NCBI GenBank assembly: GCA_017311185.1
Contig: JAESUZ010002701.1
Coordinates: 62,001-126,000 of the forward strand
DNA length: 64,000 nucleotides
Direction: 5' to 3'
Origin: Proteles cristata cristata
Lineage: Eukaryota > Chordata > Mammalia > Carnivora > Hyaenidae
This document shows, one piece after another, positions 1 to 12,000 of this stretch. The notes beneath the pieces were generated by a model, which saw only the letters and a program-made list of their open reading frames with translations, did no database searches and was not told the DNA's origin. A program made the translations under genes and the position numbers. Numbering within the stretch: the stretch's first letter is position 1; every line of letters starts with the position of its first letter.

Positions 1-193
1 GAACTCCTCCTCCCCCAAAAAACAAAAACAAATTAATAAAGAAACACTGGACCTGAATTATATTTTAGACCAAATGAACCCAACAGACAAATACAGAATA
101 TTGCTTCTGACAACAGAATACACTTTCTGAAGTGCACATGGAACATTCTCCAAGACAGATCATATAATGAGACACCAAAACAAGTCTTAATAT

Positions 194-411
194 GGGGTGC
201 CTAGGTGGCTCAGTTGGTTAAGTGTCCGACTTCAGCTCAGGTCATGATCTCATGGTTCGTGAATTCAAGCCCTGCATTGGGCTCTGTGCTGGCAGTTAGC
301 TCAGAGCCTGGAACCTGCTTCAGATTCTGTGTCTCCCTCTCTCTCTGACCCTCCCCTGCTCATGCTGTCTCTCTCTCAGAAATAAAAAACATTTAAAAAA
401 TTAAAAAAAAA
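194..411 (+). mobile_element. CAN-SINE (tRNA-Lys-derived)
   Basis: Head GGGGTGCCTAGGTGGCTCAG, degraded B box, CT-rich middle and A-rich tail. TSD aagtcttaa at 182-190 and 412-420. It interrupts the old LINE-1. Older-type copy. Confidence 0.93.
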
Positions 412-500
412 AAGTCTTAACAAATTTGAGAAGATTCTAATCATATCAAGCATCTTTTCTTACCATAGTGGGATCAAACTTATAAATACAGGAGAAAAAC

Positions 501-749
501 ATGCAACCTTCAAACACAGAATCAAGAAGAAAAAGAAAATATGAACAGACCAATAATGAGTACAGTAATGGAAGTAGAGATGAAAACCCTCCCAACAAAA
601 AAAAAATTCCAAAACCAAATAATTTCACTGACGAATTTTATCAAATATCTACAGAAGAATTAATACCAATCCCTCTCAAAGGCTTTAAAAAAATTGAAGA
701 GGAGGCAACACACCTAAACTTTTTTTTTTCTTTTTACCAAGATCAGTAG
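501..749 (+). pseudogene. Open remnant of old LINE-1 ORF2
   Basis: An 82-codon open stretch in the same orientation as the surrounding L1M element. Its residues (DEFYQIS-TEELIPI-LKGFKKIEEEA) match the LINE-1 ORF2 segment just before the core reverse-transcriptase motifs. The N-terminal third is low-complexity Lys/Arg-rich sequence. It is a shard of a dead ORF2, not a gene. Confidence 0.7.
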
Positions 750-1327
750 TACCCTCATACCAAAGACAGGTGAAGATATTTATATGAGAAAAAAAAATCA
801 TAGGTCAATCTCCCTGAAAGACATAGAAGTGAAAATCCTCAACAAAATGTTATCAAACCAAATGCAACAGTACATTGAAAGGCTCATACATTATGATCAA
901 ATAGGATTCATCCTTTGGATGCAAAGATGATTCCACATCTGCAAATTAATAAGAATGCAGCACATTAAAAAATCTGAAGAATAAAAATCATAGGATCATC
1001 TCAATAGATACAGAAAAATCATTTGTCAAAAATCAACATTCATTCATCATAAAAATTCTCAGTGAATTAGGTATGGAAGGAATGTAACTCAACATAATAA
1101 TCTTACATATGATAAGTCCACAGCTAACATCATATATAACGGTGAAAAGTTAAGAGCTTTTCCTCTAAGATTAGGAAGAGGACAACCGTGCCCAACATAG
1201 TACTAGAAGTTCTAGCCAGAGCAACAAAATGAAAGGCCAACTAGATAATGGGGAAAAAAATATTTGCAAACCATGTATCTAATAAGGGGCTAATAGTCAA
1301 AATATATAACAAACTCATACAACTCAA

Positions 1328-1349
1328 TACTACTACTACTACTACTACT
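1328..1349 (+). repeat. (TAC)n microsatellite
   Basis: About seven uninterrupted TAC units inside the old LINE-1, followed by a TG break. Trinucleotide repeat, no coding meaning. Confidence 0.9.
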
Positions 1350-2384
1350 GTTAATCAAGTGAACAAAGAACCTGAATAGATATTTTTCCAAAGAACATAC
1401 AAACAGCCACCAGGTACATGAAAAGGTGCTCAATATCACTAATCTTCAAGGAAATGCAAATGAAAACCACAGTGAGAGATTACCTCACACTTGTTAGGAT
1501 GTCTATTTTTAAAAAGAAAAGAGATAACAAGTGTTGAAGATGTGGGGAAAAAAAGGAGCCTTTCTACACTGTTGGTGGGAATCTAAATTAGTTTGGCTAT
1601 TATGGAAATGAGTATGAAAATTCCTCAAAAAATTAAAAATAGAACTACTGTACACTCCAGCAATCTCACCAGATCCAAAGGAAGTACAATCAACATCTTA
1701 AGAGGATATGAGCACCCCTATGTCTATTGCACCATTATTCACAATAGTCAAGATAGAGAGGCAATCTAAGTGCTATGTGTCTGTCAGTAGATTAATGGAT
1801 AAAGAAAATGTGATATATATATTTACACATACACAGAAATATTACTCAGCCATAAATAGAGGGAATCCCACCATTTGTGACAACCGGGATAAACCTAGAA
1901 GAATGTATGCTAAGTCAGTCAGACAGAAAAAGATAAATGTTATGTCATCTGACTGATCTGTGGAATCTATAAAATTCAAATTCATAGAACCAGAAAGTAA
2001 ATGGATGGTTCCCAGGGTCTGGGAAGTGAGGAAAATGGGTAGGTGTCAAAGGGTGTAAACATTTGGTTATAAGATGAACAAATTCTAGGGAGCTAATGCA
2101 CAGCATGGTGAAATTGACTAATGCTACTGTATCACAGACTTCAGACTTCAAATTTGCTAACGGTAGATCTTAGGTGTTGGAACTACACCAAAAAAAAAAG
2201 GGGGGGGGGAAACTAGGTGAGGTGATAGGTATGTTAATTAGCTTGATTGTGGCCATTTCACAATGAATATGCATATTAAACCATCATCTGGTAAACTTTA
2301 AACACATGATTGTCAATTATATCTCAACAAAGCCGAAAATAATTTTAATTAAAAATTAGTTTAATCTGTAACAAACCTTGCCTC

Positions 2385-2585
2385 ACAGACCTCAGTTCAC
2401 ATTCAAATTCAGCCTTTTGCTAATCTTGTGGTATGGTTTGACCCCGCCAAGCCTGCTTTTTGTCATTTAGTAAATGGAGTGTAAAACATACTTCCTACTT
2501 TATGCTGAGAATTATATGACATAATGCACATGACTGTCTACCACATGTCACAGTAGATGCCTAATAAATGAAGCTATTAATTTTG
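2385..2585 (+). mobile_element. MIR SINE fragment
   Basis: Diverged MIR-type order: a degraded 'cattta-gtaaatgga' core, then 'ataatgcacatg', then 'gtagatgcctaataaatgaa' at the end. Assigned by pattern; subfamily not determined. Confidence 0.6.
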
Positions 2586-2668
2586 AAAGTTTTTCTTTTA
2601 CATTTGAGGTTGACAGATTTAGAAACGAACGTTGAGGATATCCAGTTAGATTCAAAAACCAAGATACA

Positions 2669-2893
2669 TGGGGTACCTGGGTGGCTCAATCGGTTGAGCG
2701 TCCGACTTCGACTCAGGTCACGACTTCACGGTTCGTGGGTTTGAGCCCCGCATCAGGCTCTGTGCTGGTGGGTAGCTCAGAGCCTGGAGCCTGTTTAGAA
2801 TTCTGTGTCTCCCTCTCTCTCTGACCCTCCCCTGGTTATGCTCTCTCTCTTTCTCTCAGAAATAAATAAAACATAAAAAATTAAAATATTTAA
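2669..2893 (+). mobile_element. CAN-SINE (tRNA-Lys-derived)
   Basis: Full-length copy starting with a GGGGTACCTGGGTGG head, with a clear B box (GTGGGTTTGAGCCCC) and an AATAAATAAAACA tail. 15-bp TSD AAAAACCAAGATACA at 2654-2668 and 2894-2908. Confidence 0.95.
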
Positions 2894-2908
2894 AAAAACC
2901 AAGATACA

Positions 2909-3643
2909 CAACAAACTTTTCGTACATCATCCTGGGTATGGAGCACATCTATATTAAAACATCATTCATTTTATTTGAATTCATTTGATTTGAATTTATC
3001 GTGCCTCCTGTATTTTATCTGGTAGCCCTCTATAAGACTCTTTCAGATACAAAGTTAATGAATGTGACGATATTAATTCCTTTTTTTCTTCCCTTCTGGC
3101 TATGTTTGCACTTACTCAAAACATGTTATGTGCTTTGCATAAAAGCATAGGTAGGTCTACCTCCTTGTTTATTTTGTGAATCAATGAAGGATAAATTTTA
3201 TGCCTCATTAGTTATTATCCCCCCTCAGAGTGAGCTCTTTTCCTTAACACTACGTGCTCAGACCCCTGTGAGTGATGCTAAAGCGATGAATTAACATTCA
3301 TTCCTCTTTCCTCCATAAGTGAATTATTTTTTTAAATAGACTCTGGAAACATACTCATTTTTGAGTACTGACACTCTGACTCCGCTTGTTAAAAACTTCA
3401 TAAATCTGAATTTACAAAACACATGAGTTGTAATTTACACCACAAAAGGATTCTTCCCATTATAAAAGTATTCCTTTAACATACTATTCCCTGTTGATTT
3501 AAAATTGTCCAGTTTATTAAAATTCAATATGCTTTCACTTCCCAAGTTGAGAATAAAGGGAAGTACAGCTAGAATACTTTTCCTTTGCCCAATGATAATT
3601 TATTTGCAACATCCACTAAAAAAAAATCTAGATGCTTTTTAGT
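2909..3643. other. Unassigned intergenic DNA
   Basis: AT-rich single-copy-looking sequence with no open frame, RNA gene or repeat I can name. Confidence 0.5.
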
Positions 3644-3758
3644 CAAAAAAAAAAAAAAAAAAAAAAACCCAAAAAAGTCTCTAAAGATTTTTTAGAGCAA
3701 AAAAACCAAACCAAAAAACAAACAAAAAACAAAAAAACAACAAAACTCAAAAAACCCA
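3644..3758 (+). repeat. Poly-A run and A-rich low-complexity tract
   Basis: A run of about 23 A residues (3644-3667), then A-rich sequence with scattered C (3699-3758). No SINE or LINE-1 body lies immediately upstream, so the parent of this tail, if any, is not visible. Confidence 0.8.
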
Positions 3759-3973
3759 AGATATATTAGGAGGCTTCTCTGAGGTATATTTTAAATTTTT
3801 TTTTTTTACTTCCTTAGGATGTCCTTCTCTTAACATTTTTAAGAAAAAGTATCAGGCAACACATTCCTGTCATAATTCCTCTACAGTCTGACCCCATTCT
3901 CTTCCTTTTCTGCAGGTAAAGACTGAATTTATCTCTCCAGGTACAAAAGTTAAGCAGCACGGGACAGACCTTT

Positions 3974-3975
<2 letters not shown>

Positions 3976-4005
<30 letters not shown>

Positions 4006-4215
4006 ATTTTTATTTATTTCTAGGAGAGAGAGAGAGAGAGAGACAGCGTGAGCAGGGGAGGGTCAGAGAGAGAGGGAGTCACAGACTGAAACAGGCTCCA
4101 GGCTCTGAGCTGGCAGTCAGCACAGAGCCCGTCGCAGGGCTGGAACTCACGAACCGCGAGATCATGACCTAAGCGAAAGTCGGACGCTTAACCGACTAAG
4201 CCACCCAGGCGCCCC
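3976..4215 (-). mobile_element. Young-cohort CAN-SINE
   Basis: Reverse-oriented full-length copy with a long T run (the complement of its A tail), GA-rich segment and terminal GCCACCCAGGCGCCCC. It carries the young-cohort blocks (complement of ACTTTCGCTTAGG and CTGACTGCCAGCTCAG). Perfect 15-bp TSD GGGACAGACCTTTTC at 3961-3975 and 4216-4230. Confidence 0.96.
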
Positions 4216-4230
4216 GGGACAGACCTTTTC

Positions 4231-5498
4231 AATGATTCCCTATTGCCTATCCTAACCTCCTCAAGGCCAAAAGATAAGGGTGACCATACAGTTTTTTCTC
4301 AAAACTAGGACATCTTGAGAAAGAAAAGGGTAATAAAAACAATTAAAATGATGTACTTACTAAATCACTATATTGTATACCCCACATTATGTCAATTACA
4401 TCTCAATTTTTAAAATGATTCAATTATTGATAAATTATTGGTGTTATTTTTTGAACATAAAAATAGTTTTATTCAAATAATATTTTAAACTAACTTTAAA
4501 AAGTGCATCCACAATAAAGCAAATTAAAGAAATAAACGTTCCATTATTTATATATTGTAGTAATACAAGAGTAATAATCTTGGAGCATATTCAACATATT
4601 GTAATCAGTTTCTTAGTCATATCTGTCATTATCAAATCTGTCCTTATTAATTGCACAATATTGGTATCTTATTGAGAAAGGCATTTTTTTCCTATACGGT
4701 TTTAGCATTGTAAGCATTTATCATAAAATTGCATTCTTATTGCAAGTTGCACTTAATTGAAAAAAATAATTTCTTCCTCCTTCAGCTTACCCTCCTCCGC
4801 AGACCAAATTCCTAATTGAGAAAATATTATTTATTTAAGTGTTGAGATAATTGGTAAGTTCAAAGAGAACTGTGTTAAAAGAAGATAATCTCAGTTCTGT
4901 GACGTTGTAAGAAATATGTTCACAAGACACTTTTGCTTCTATTCAGTGTATCTTTCTCTGAAATGTATTTTTATCAAACAAAGCTTGTCGAATTAGTTGT
5001 ATCTGCAAGTTTTTAAACGTCTTACCAAACTATATGATGAAAAATCATTGGCTTTTTCAATTTCATTTTACACCTATACAGAAAGAATATAAACTTAACT
5101 ATTAAGAATTAGAATTCTGTCGGTGATTCTTTCTCAAAGTCAATACTTTTCAAAATGCAATTATAGAAATCCAAAATGAACCCCTCCATATCATTTTGGC
5201 TTACAAAATTAAATTTATTCAACTTATCACTTGCTTTTGTAAAGAGTTTTCAATGTCTTCTTGTTTGCAAGCTTTATTTTCAATAATTAGAATTTAATGA
5301 AACCATAAAACCTGAAATTTTTGGCTCTTGAGGTTGATGTAATTGCTTCTTTAGAACAAAACTAAATAAACCAAAAAAAGAAAAAACCTACCTTGGTTGT
5401 TCTCTCCCAGTTTTTTAGTGCTCATGAATCATTTTGTTGTTACTGTTTTAAAAGCTCTTCAAATTAGCTCTCTAAACTTTATCTTAAAGACTCAGAGT
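4231..5498. other. Unassigned AT-rich DNA, possible LINE-1 3' tail near 4345-4418
   Basis: Positions 4345-4418 ('actaaatcactatattgtat' then 'gtcaattacatctcaattt') resemble the end of an old LINE-1 3' UTR in plus orientation. The rest is AT-rich, without frames or recognisable repeats. Confidence 0.4.
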
Positions 5499-5712
5499 TG
5501 AGGTACTTGGGTGACTCAGTTGGTTAAGCATCCGACTCTTGATTTCAGCTCAGATCATGATCTCATAGCTCATGAGTTTCAGCCCTGCATTAGGCTCTGA
5601 ACTGACAGCACAGAGCCTGCTTGAGATTTTCTCCCTCTCTCTGCCCCCCTCCCTGTGCATTCTCTTTCTAACCCTCCCTCTCTCCCTCAAAATAAACAAA
5701 CTTAAAAAAAAA
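5499..5712 (+). mobile_element. Older CAN-SINE
   Basis: Diverged copy with a weak head (TTGAGGTACTTGGGTGACTCAG), the CTCTTGATTTCAGCTCAG block of older copies, a CT-rich middle and an AAATAAACAAACTTAAA tail. No clear TSD. The 61-codon minus-strand Arg/Glu-rich frame across it (5550-5735) is an artefact of the CT tract. Confidence 0.88.
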
Positions 5713-6019
5713 CTTATAAGAAACAACAAATACATGTAATTTCAATGATTGATATAGTGAAAATAACTAGAAAGCATTTACCACTGCCTGACTCTCACAA
5801 ATATAAATAGGCTAAAGTTCTTTCCCCCCACAAATCTCCTAATTTTCCCCTCTAAGCCAATGAATGCAATTAAGTAACAGAATTATATTTATCTATCCAT
5901 TTTTTGGTCTGAGGAATTTCGGGGATTGAGTGAAATTGAAATATACTTATATGCATAGAGATTAGAATAAAACCTGAGTAACATTCGTAATTCCACACCC
6001 TGTTTAAAGCTGAAATTAA
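5713..6019. other. Unassigned intergenic DNA
   Basis: No frame, RNA or named repeat seen. Confidence 0.5.
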
Positions 6020-6150
6020 TCATAGATATCATGCAAACCTCCATTTTATAGATGAGGATGAGAATTTGAATACCTTAACGGAGTTGATGCCTTTCTACCA
6101 GCAAAATAACGTTGGAAGTCCTGTTTAAGACCCTGGTCTCGCAGGTCAAG
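6020..6150 (-). mobile_element. MIR SINE fragment
   Basis: Contains 'ctccattttatagatgagga', the reverse-strand hallmark of MIR, followed by degraded 'accttaacggagttgatgcc' and 'ctgtttaagaccctggtctc'. Confidence 0.65.
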
Positions 6151-6910
6151 GAATGAACAATGTTCTGCTCATCTGTTAAAAGGGTTTAACAATGTGATTA
6201 AACCCTTTTGCCCTGCACTGCTTCCTCAATTTCCTCTTGCTGGAGGTCCATGCCTAATGTGTTTAGCTGACAAGGATTATTTGAAGTGGTCTACGCTATG
6301 ACTGCATATCCAGCAACTTACCAGTTTTTAAATTACAAATGTGCTTCAGACTCCTTACAGAAATAAAGACCTTTCTTCCACAGAGTAAGGTCCAATCAGA
6401 GCCTATACACAGCTTGTCTTGTGTTTTTATAGCTCCGTGAGTTTGACGAACCCCAATATTCTAACCAGTATGTCTCCAGGTCTTATAGTTTCTTTCACTT
6501 CCCTTGTTTTCTGTTTTGTTACTTTCCTTTTGGTTTCCCCTTTCACTGAAATACCTAAAATATTCTACGTACCCCACAGATCCCTCGGTAGTAGGGGCAT
6601 CTCAAGAAAAAAATGTATAATCGCACTGATTATTGCCATTAAAAGTCCGTGGTTTTTCTCAAACACTGACAGACTCCCACAGTCTGGCTCTTTTTCTTTT
6701 CTGGTAAATTTGCTCTTCTGTTCCCTCAGTTTACTTCTTCAAATTATATAATCTCTACAAATGTCCTACCTGGCATTTCCCCTTTCTTACATCAAGTAAA
6801 CTTTTCTCCAATTTCTTCACACCTAGCAGGGATTTGCATCTGCCCTCTCCTTTTACCCTAACAGAGGGAGGGAGATCTATTCTTCCCACTAAGATCTGTG
6901 CTCTGGGACA
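6151..6910. other. Unassigned DNA with one incidental frame
   Basis: Pyrimidine-rich on the plus strand. A 110-codon plus-strand frame (6419-6751) is hydrophobic and Ser/Phe-rich, as expected of T-rich DNA. It has no recognisable domain or good start context; I treat it as chance. Confidence 0.5.
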
Positions 6911-7013
6911 TCTATTATCTCACGTTCACACACACACACATCTATTATCTCACGTTCACACACACACACATCTATTATCTCACGTTCACACACACACACA
7001 CACACACACACAC
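6911..7013 (+). repeat. 30-bp minisatellite x3 with built-in (CA)n
   Basis: Three perfect head-to-tail 30-bp units, starting at 6911, 6941 and 6971. Each is TCTATTATCTCACGTT followed by a CA array. In the third unit the CA array expands to about 7013. Two overlapping open frames with repeated HTHTHLLSHV-type residues are by-products. Confidence 0.95.
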
Positions 7014-7439
7014 CTTACCTTACCCATTATCTGCCCTATTAGCTGCTACTTTCTGCCTTCCATTGTCCATTGTTCCATCTCAGAGACCCATAAAGATCTT
7101 TTTCTTCTGAAAACATAGGCAGCAGGTAAACAACCACCATGATATTCTGGTTTAGTGTCCTACTTCAGCTCCCGTCCCCTCCCCGCTTCACAAATTCTTA
7201 AATTTCCAGTGAAACTCTTCTGTCCAGCTCTCACTATAAGCTCCTTCATTTAAAATCCTTATCATCTTTTCTCTCAGTGGCATCTCACGGGCTGATCACC
7301 AACCTTTCCTACAAATCTCACTCTGGCTCCCACGAAGCCACTGACCTGAGGCCTTTCCATTTAAAATCCTTGCATGTATGCTTAACTAATGTTTCAACAA
7401 AGCCATGTCCTCATCCCTCTCATCACCTTACTCTAACTG

Positions 7440-7570
7440 ATTAAGGGTCTGCCTCAAATAAGACTGTGTGTTTTCTCTAAAGACAGCGATGTATTTTACT
7501 TACCTATGTCTTGGTAACTAGCAGACTGTCTTATACATCATAAGTGTTGAAGAAATGAGTGCTCACTCTG
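7440..7570 (+). mobile_element. L2 LINE 3'-end fragment
   Basis: The order 'tgtattttacttacctatgt', 'agcagactgtcttatacat' and 'aagtgttgaagaaatgagtg' follows the usual L2 3' end. Upstream sequence from about 7050 may also belong but is too diverged to call. Confidence 0.5.
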
Positions 7571-7604
7571 GGTACAATGAAGGAAACACATTTATTACAT
7601 CTCT

Positions 7605-7740
7605 GTAAAATTCCTTAAACGTCTCTGTAGGTTTCCCTACCTGTAACATTACTTGGACTCTTTAAATATTTTCATATTTGTTAGGAGGGTTGAGTAAAAT
7701 TATGCACGTGTGCAGCGTGCCTGGCAATAACGAGACGCAT
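7605..7740 (+). mobile_element. MIR SINE fragment
   Basis: Follows the MIR 3' half: 'tttccctacctgtaa', then 'gttgagtaaaattatgcacg', then 'gcagcgtgcctggcaataa'. It abuts the L2 fragment. Confidence 0.6.
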
Positions 7741-8427
7741 AACCGATCCTGTTCAGTGTGAGTAATTCCTTTATTCACAACTATGAGAGGCACAGCCCCA
7801 TGACATTCAGCATCATACGTTTATGGGTCCACACAAGGGGAAGCAACTAGGCACGGAAGACGGGGTCATCTCTAAAGTCTAAGGAGGGTGAAAATTCTTC
7901 GAGGCGGTCATCTTGACACGTTTGCAGAAAAACCGAACCCATCCATACAAAACTAAAGGTCTATCGTTTGGTTTGGACACGTATTGAATGACTTTTCTTA
8001 TAAAACCTCAACTGTTTTATGGAGCAATCTGGAAAGGACATTAACTATTGATGAGATATTTAGAGAGCCGGGAAAGTGAATAAGATAAGATGTTGCTGAT
8101 AAAAGGTAGCAGCTGAGTACAGTGCGCTTCTCCTGCGAGTCAATAAAAAAAAGCTCAATTGCAGAACTAAAAAATCCAGATTGATTGGAACCAGATTCAA
8201 TTTTACAAAAAAACAACCTCAGTAGGCTGAGCAGCTGTTCGCGGTGTATCTTCTTATGAAGGCAGGGAGAGGAAAAGAAATAGCACTGCCCTCGAGATGA
8301 GGAAATTGTCCCCTTGATTTCTCTGGGTCTGTCTCCTATTATGTAAAACAGGAGATTATACCACACAATTCCAAAGACCCCTTACAACCCTGAAATTGTA
8401 ACAGTATTACTACAATTAACCACTTCC
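7741..8427. other. Unassigned DNA, possible MIR-like end near 8320-8400
   Basis: The end ('ccaaagaccccttacaaccc') resembles the tail of a MIR3-type element. A 122-codon minus-strand frame (7998-8366) is open but shows no domain, good start context or splice-site framing. I do not call it a gene. Confidence 0.35.
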
Positions 8428-8439
8428 CAAAGTGAAACT

Positions 8440-8664
8440 TTTTTTTTATTAATTTTTTAACGTTTTATTTATTTCTAGGAGAGAGAGAGACAGCGTGAGC
8501 AGGGGAGGGTCAGAGAGAGAGAGAGAGTCACAGACTCTGAAACAGGCTCTAGGCTCTGAGCTGGAAGTCAGCACTGAGCCCGACGCAGGACTCGAACCCA
8601 TGATCCGCGAGATCATGACCTAAGCGAAAGTCAGACGCCTAACCAAGCCACCCAGGTGCCCCCA
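8440..8664 (-). mobile_element. Young-cohort CAN-SINE
   Basis: Reverse-oriented. T-rich start, GA tract, the complement of ACTTTCGCTTAGGTCATGAT, and terminal GCCACCCAGGTGCCCC. Perfect 12-bp TSD CAAAGTGAAACT at 8428-8439 and 8665-8676. A few bases of the head are lost (AACCAAGCC where others read AACCGACTAAGCC). Confidence 0.95.
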
Positions 8665-8864
8665 CAAAGTGAAACTCTTAATAAAATTACTGTGATACTC
8701 CCCTTCACCTTACGTCATTACCAAGGAGATCAATTACATGGATGTAGGTTTTAGTTAATATCTGAAATAAGAGCTTCCTTATAAATACCTAGAAATACAG
8801 CTTCTACATTACACTCATACCAATGAACTAAACATAGGAGCCATTTCTCCCCATGTTTCTAATA

Positions 8865-9030
8865 ACACAATAATGCATTTTATACTTGAAATTTGCTAAG
8901 AGAACAGATCTTAAGATCTCACAACATACAAAAACACTGAGTAATATTTGTGGTAATCAATGTATACCTAGATCAAAACATTGAATTATTTACATATAAT
9001 TTTTGTTAAAAATACTCAAAAAGCTGGAAA
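8865..9030 (+). mobile_element. LINE-1 (L1MA-type) 3' UTR fragment
   Basis: Reads 'acttgaaatttgctaagaga', 'cagatcttaagatctcac', 'gtggtaatcaatgtatac' and an A-rich end, the usual order of an L1MA-type 3' UTR. Only the last ~165 bp can be recognised. Confidence 0.6.
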
Positions 9031-9049
9031 AAAAAAAAGACTGTCCTGA

Positions 9050-12000
9050 AACCAGGGAGATATCGTCCCTTCTCATAAAGTTGTGCTTATAAACCAATGC
9101 TTCACATAAGGTTTCAATGGCCTATTCCAACTTTCTATCAGGCTGGTAGGTTCTGTGTAGTATGCTTTGTGATACAACCAGTAGAATCCAAATTATGGTC
9201 CCACTCCCTCACTTCTGTGGCTATAGAATACATCTTTAGACTAATCTGATATTATGTGTGCTCACACACAATTGGGAAAAAAAAGGGCTCTATTAAGTCC
9301 TTAGATAGTGGTGCTGAGGCCCTGAGGGTAAGAAAGGCAAAACCATGCCTTGAATATAGAAAATGCTGGTTCTTCTAAGATAGAAAAAACCTTATTTGAA
9401 TAACTTGCTGGAAACTTGGTATTTTTGAAAAATAATACCAATACTGGTGACTCATAGTTGTTCTCTGCTCCAAAAAGTTTGTGTGTTTGGTGACATCGAT
9501 AAGCTAATCAGTCTTGGTAAGTAGGAGCTCATATTCCTGGACCCATATAGAGCTTCTATCTCTGCCTCCATGGCTACTTAATTTATAAGTGAGTTGTACT
9601 AACACTGGGGTGGTCAAGACAGACTGACGTCCAGTAGCTGTGTCATTTTATCTAGCTGGTTGTTGGGATCCCCTGATCCCCCATTGCTGGTCTCACCTAA
9701 TGTGTCTATGATGGGCATTTACATCTACATGGTCATTTGATGACTCATGTTCAGACTCTTACTGACAGCATGCGCCTGACTGCATGCCAAGAGCTATTTT
9801 CCAAATGTGTATATTCCCCGATGCACTTGTCATGGTCTTATTCCAAAGCCTCAGGAGTGCACATTATGATTCTTCCATCAGTGCTTATGATAAACTAGTC
9901 AAAACATCCTTTCCCATGAATGGTGTTCGTAATATCATAGCATCTGCTGGATCACATGGGTCAAGCATCAGGGCTAATTATACCACAGCCCGCATCTACT
10001 GCAAACCTTTTCCTCCTCTGAGCTCCCTTCAAGGCTGGCAATGTTTTGGCAATGCAGGCCAAAACAGTATTCCCAGAGGTGAAATGGAATATTCTGCCTC
10101 AGAAACTGAGAGTAACAGCATCTCCTTCCTTCTTGTGAGACTTACAAGTTACAACTGGTTGTTGTTGGAGGATATTCTAGCATGTTCCTGGCCCCTGAAC
10201 TCCCTTAAGACTTTATGTATGTGGTAGGCCCTTAAGTCTTTTATCTCTCACCCTTTAGAGAAATGGCTTCCCAAGACTTCCAAAATGCTAACCATTTCTT
10301 GCTCATTTTTTCTGAATATATGATTTCACTGATAAAGTGCACACCTTTGTTAAAGAACTACCAGACAGACCAGATCTCTTAGGACTATATTGTGAGAGAA
10401 CTCAGGGTGCTTAACAAACCTCTGCAGCAAAATTTAAAATGTATACAACTGCCAGTTCCATGGGAATGCAAATATCTTTTCTGACAGGGATGGAACTCTT
10501 CACTACATCAATGTCTGTACTGCATGTACCAAAGGTCATTTTAACCCTCTCCAGCCAGGATGCTGCATCTGACACAGGAGCAGTAATTGGAGCTACTAAC
10601 TACTCAAGAATCTTCTACTATTCTTTAGTTTCCCTCTCCCGCCGCCCCGCCCCAAGTATTATTGAAATTCGTGGAGATATAGAATGACTCTTGAATCTGT
10701 GAGATCTTTAAAGGTGATATGAATCCCTCCCATTAAAGGTGTGACGTGAGGTTGCTTTTCATTTTTTATCATGCTTAGAATAGAGAAGACCAGTGTAGAC
10801 GCTTCCACATGGCCTTTCCTAATATCTCAGATCAAATCCCAGAGACCAAGGAATGACTGGTGCTTGTGCCAATGATCAAGCATGTCAGTTTGGGGATTGT
10901 ACAAATGAATGAAGTGTGAGCCTAGAATTCAAATGGACCTACTATGAGCCAAACATGGGAAAGAGCTTCATTTATGACTTGACCCAAAAACACTCCCTCT
11001 TTAATAGACCCTGATGGTATTTCTGTCAACTTTCTTCTTGTGTTCAACAGTGCTGACAAGTTTGGAGTATTCGTCTTCACCTAGTGCCCAGTTCATCAAG
11101 TAAAAGGCCATACTCCCTGTAGACAAGGACTAGGAAGCAATACTATGTACACCTATAATGTTTCAGGCTCTCTCCTCCTGAGGACTTAGTCTCTTTAATC
11201 CGAGTCTGAAAGGTCAAATTTTGACACTGAGAAAGGAATATTAACCTTTTATTGGGGTGATGGCCTTCGGTCTCTTGACTAACCACCCTTGATTTCTTTT
11301 GATTGTACAGATTGACTTATAATTTTTGATTGCCCATATATTTTGTACCATATATTATTAACTATCTCTAACTCTTTGAAGGTCAGGCCACTCAGCTGCC
11401 CCTTCAGTTCTGCCACTCAATGTGATAACTGTGCCCACCCGTCTTCTGATGAGTGGCACGTCTTGTCCTCTACTGCTGTGGTGGTCCCGTCATACCCACT
11501 GCCGATGGTTGTTCTATGGAAGAATCTCCCACCATCGGTCCTGGCATACAGAGCAGAACCACCACTGAACTTCTAAGTGATTCTATGATCCCTCTTTCCA
11601 GGGCATTAGACAGAGTCCCAAATAAACTGGGATTACATTATTTTCAGGAGACTCCCCCCTGATGTTTCCATCTAATATGTCAAGATTCTGTTCCATCTTA
11701 ACCAGCTTCTTGACCTTGGCATAACAAATTGACATGTATTAATAATTGAAACTTCTTTTGGGCTCATCTACTCTTAAGTTCTGGTCCCCAAGCTTTTTCT
11801 CTCCTGTCACCACAGGAGATGAGGACTCCTTTTACATGATATGAAGGAAGGCTTCCGAGTTTAACATTTAACTTTGAATTGCCAATTAATTGATCGACTT
11901 TTCATTATCTTTTCTTCCCCCTTAGCAATAGTCACCTGATTCCATTATAACTATAGTTACTCTTTTATCCATATTTCTCAAGTCCTTGAGAAATCACACC

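Larger units (their letters stand above)
1..2350 (+). mobile_element. Old LINE-1 (L1M-type), ORF2 remnants plus 3' UTR
   Basis: A decayed LINE-1 in plus orientation that enters from beyond the window edge. Positions 60-180 resemble the ORF2 endonuclease (fragment around 'gcacatggaacattctccaagacagatca'-type wording). Positions 600-1210 follow the reverse-transcriptase segment (acc-aat-cc, 'gatcaaataggattcatcc', 'tcaatagatacagaaaaatc'). After a jump near 1240 the ORF2 C-terminal part follows, with 'ctgttggtgggaatctaaa' near 1570. From about 1900 the sequence looks like an L1MA/L1MB 3' UTR ending in 'gtcaattatatctcaacaaagc'. Many stops and internal deletions; no frame is usable. The subfamily is inferred from pattern, not computed. 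Confidence 0.8.

Noticed and set aside
6911..7013. CRISPR-like array of three 30-bp repeats
   Set aside because: Units are directly adjacent with no spacers, contain CA microsatellites, and the genome is mammalian.
7998..8366. 122-codon minus-strand frame
   Set aside because: Ser/Leu/Phe-rich, no recognisable domain, and its upstream end runs into MIR-like text. Length is within chance for one of several AT-rich stretches in 64 kb.
9784..10227. 147-codon plus-strand frame
   Set aside because: It lies antisense to the ERVL-like pol remnant, shows no domain and has no splice or promoter context.
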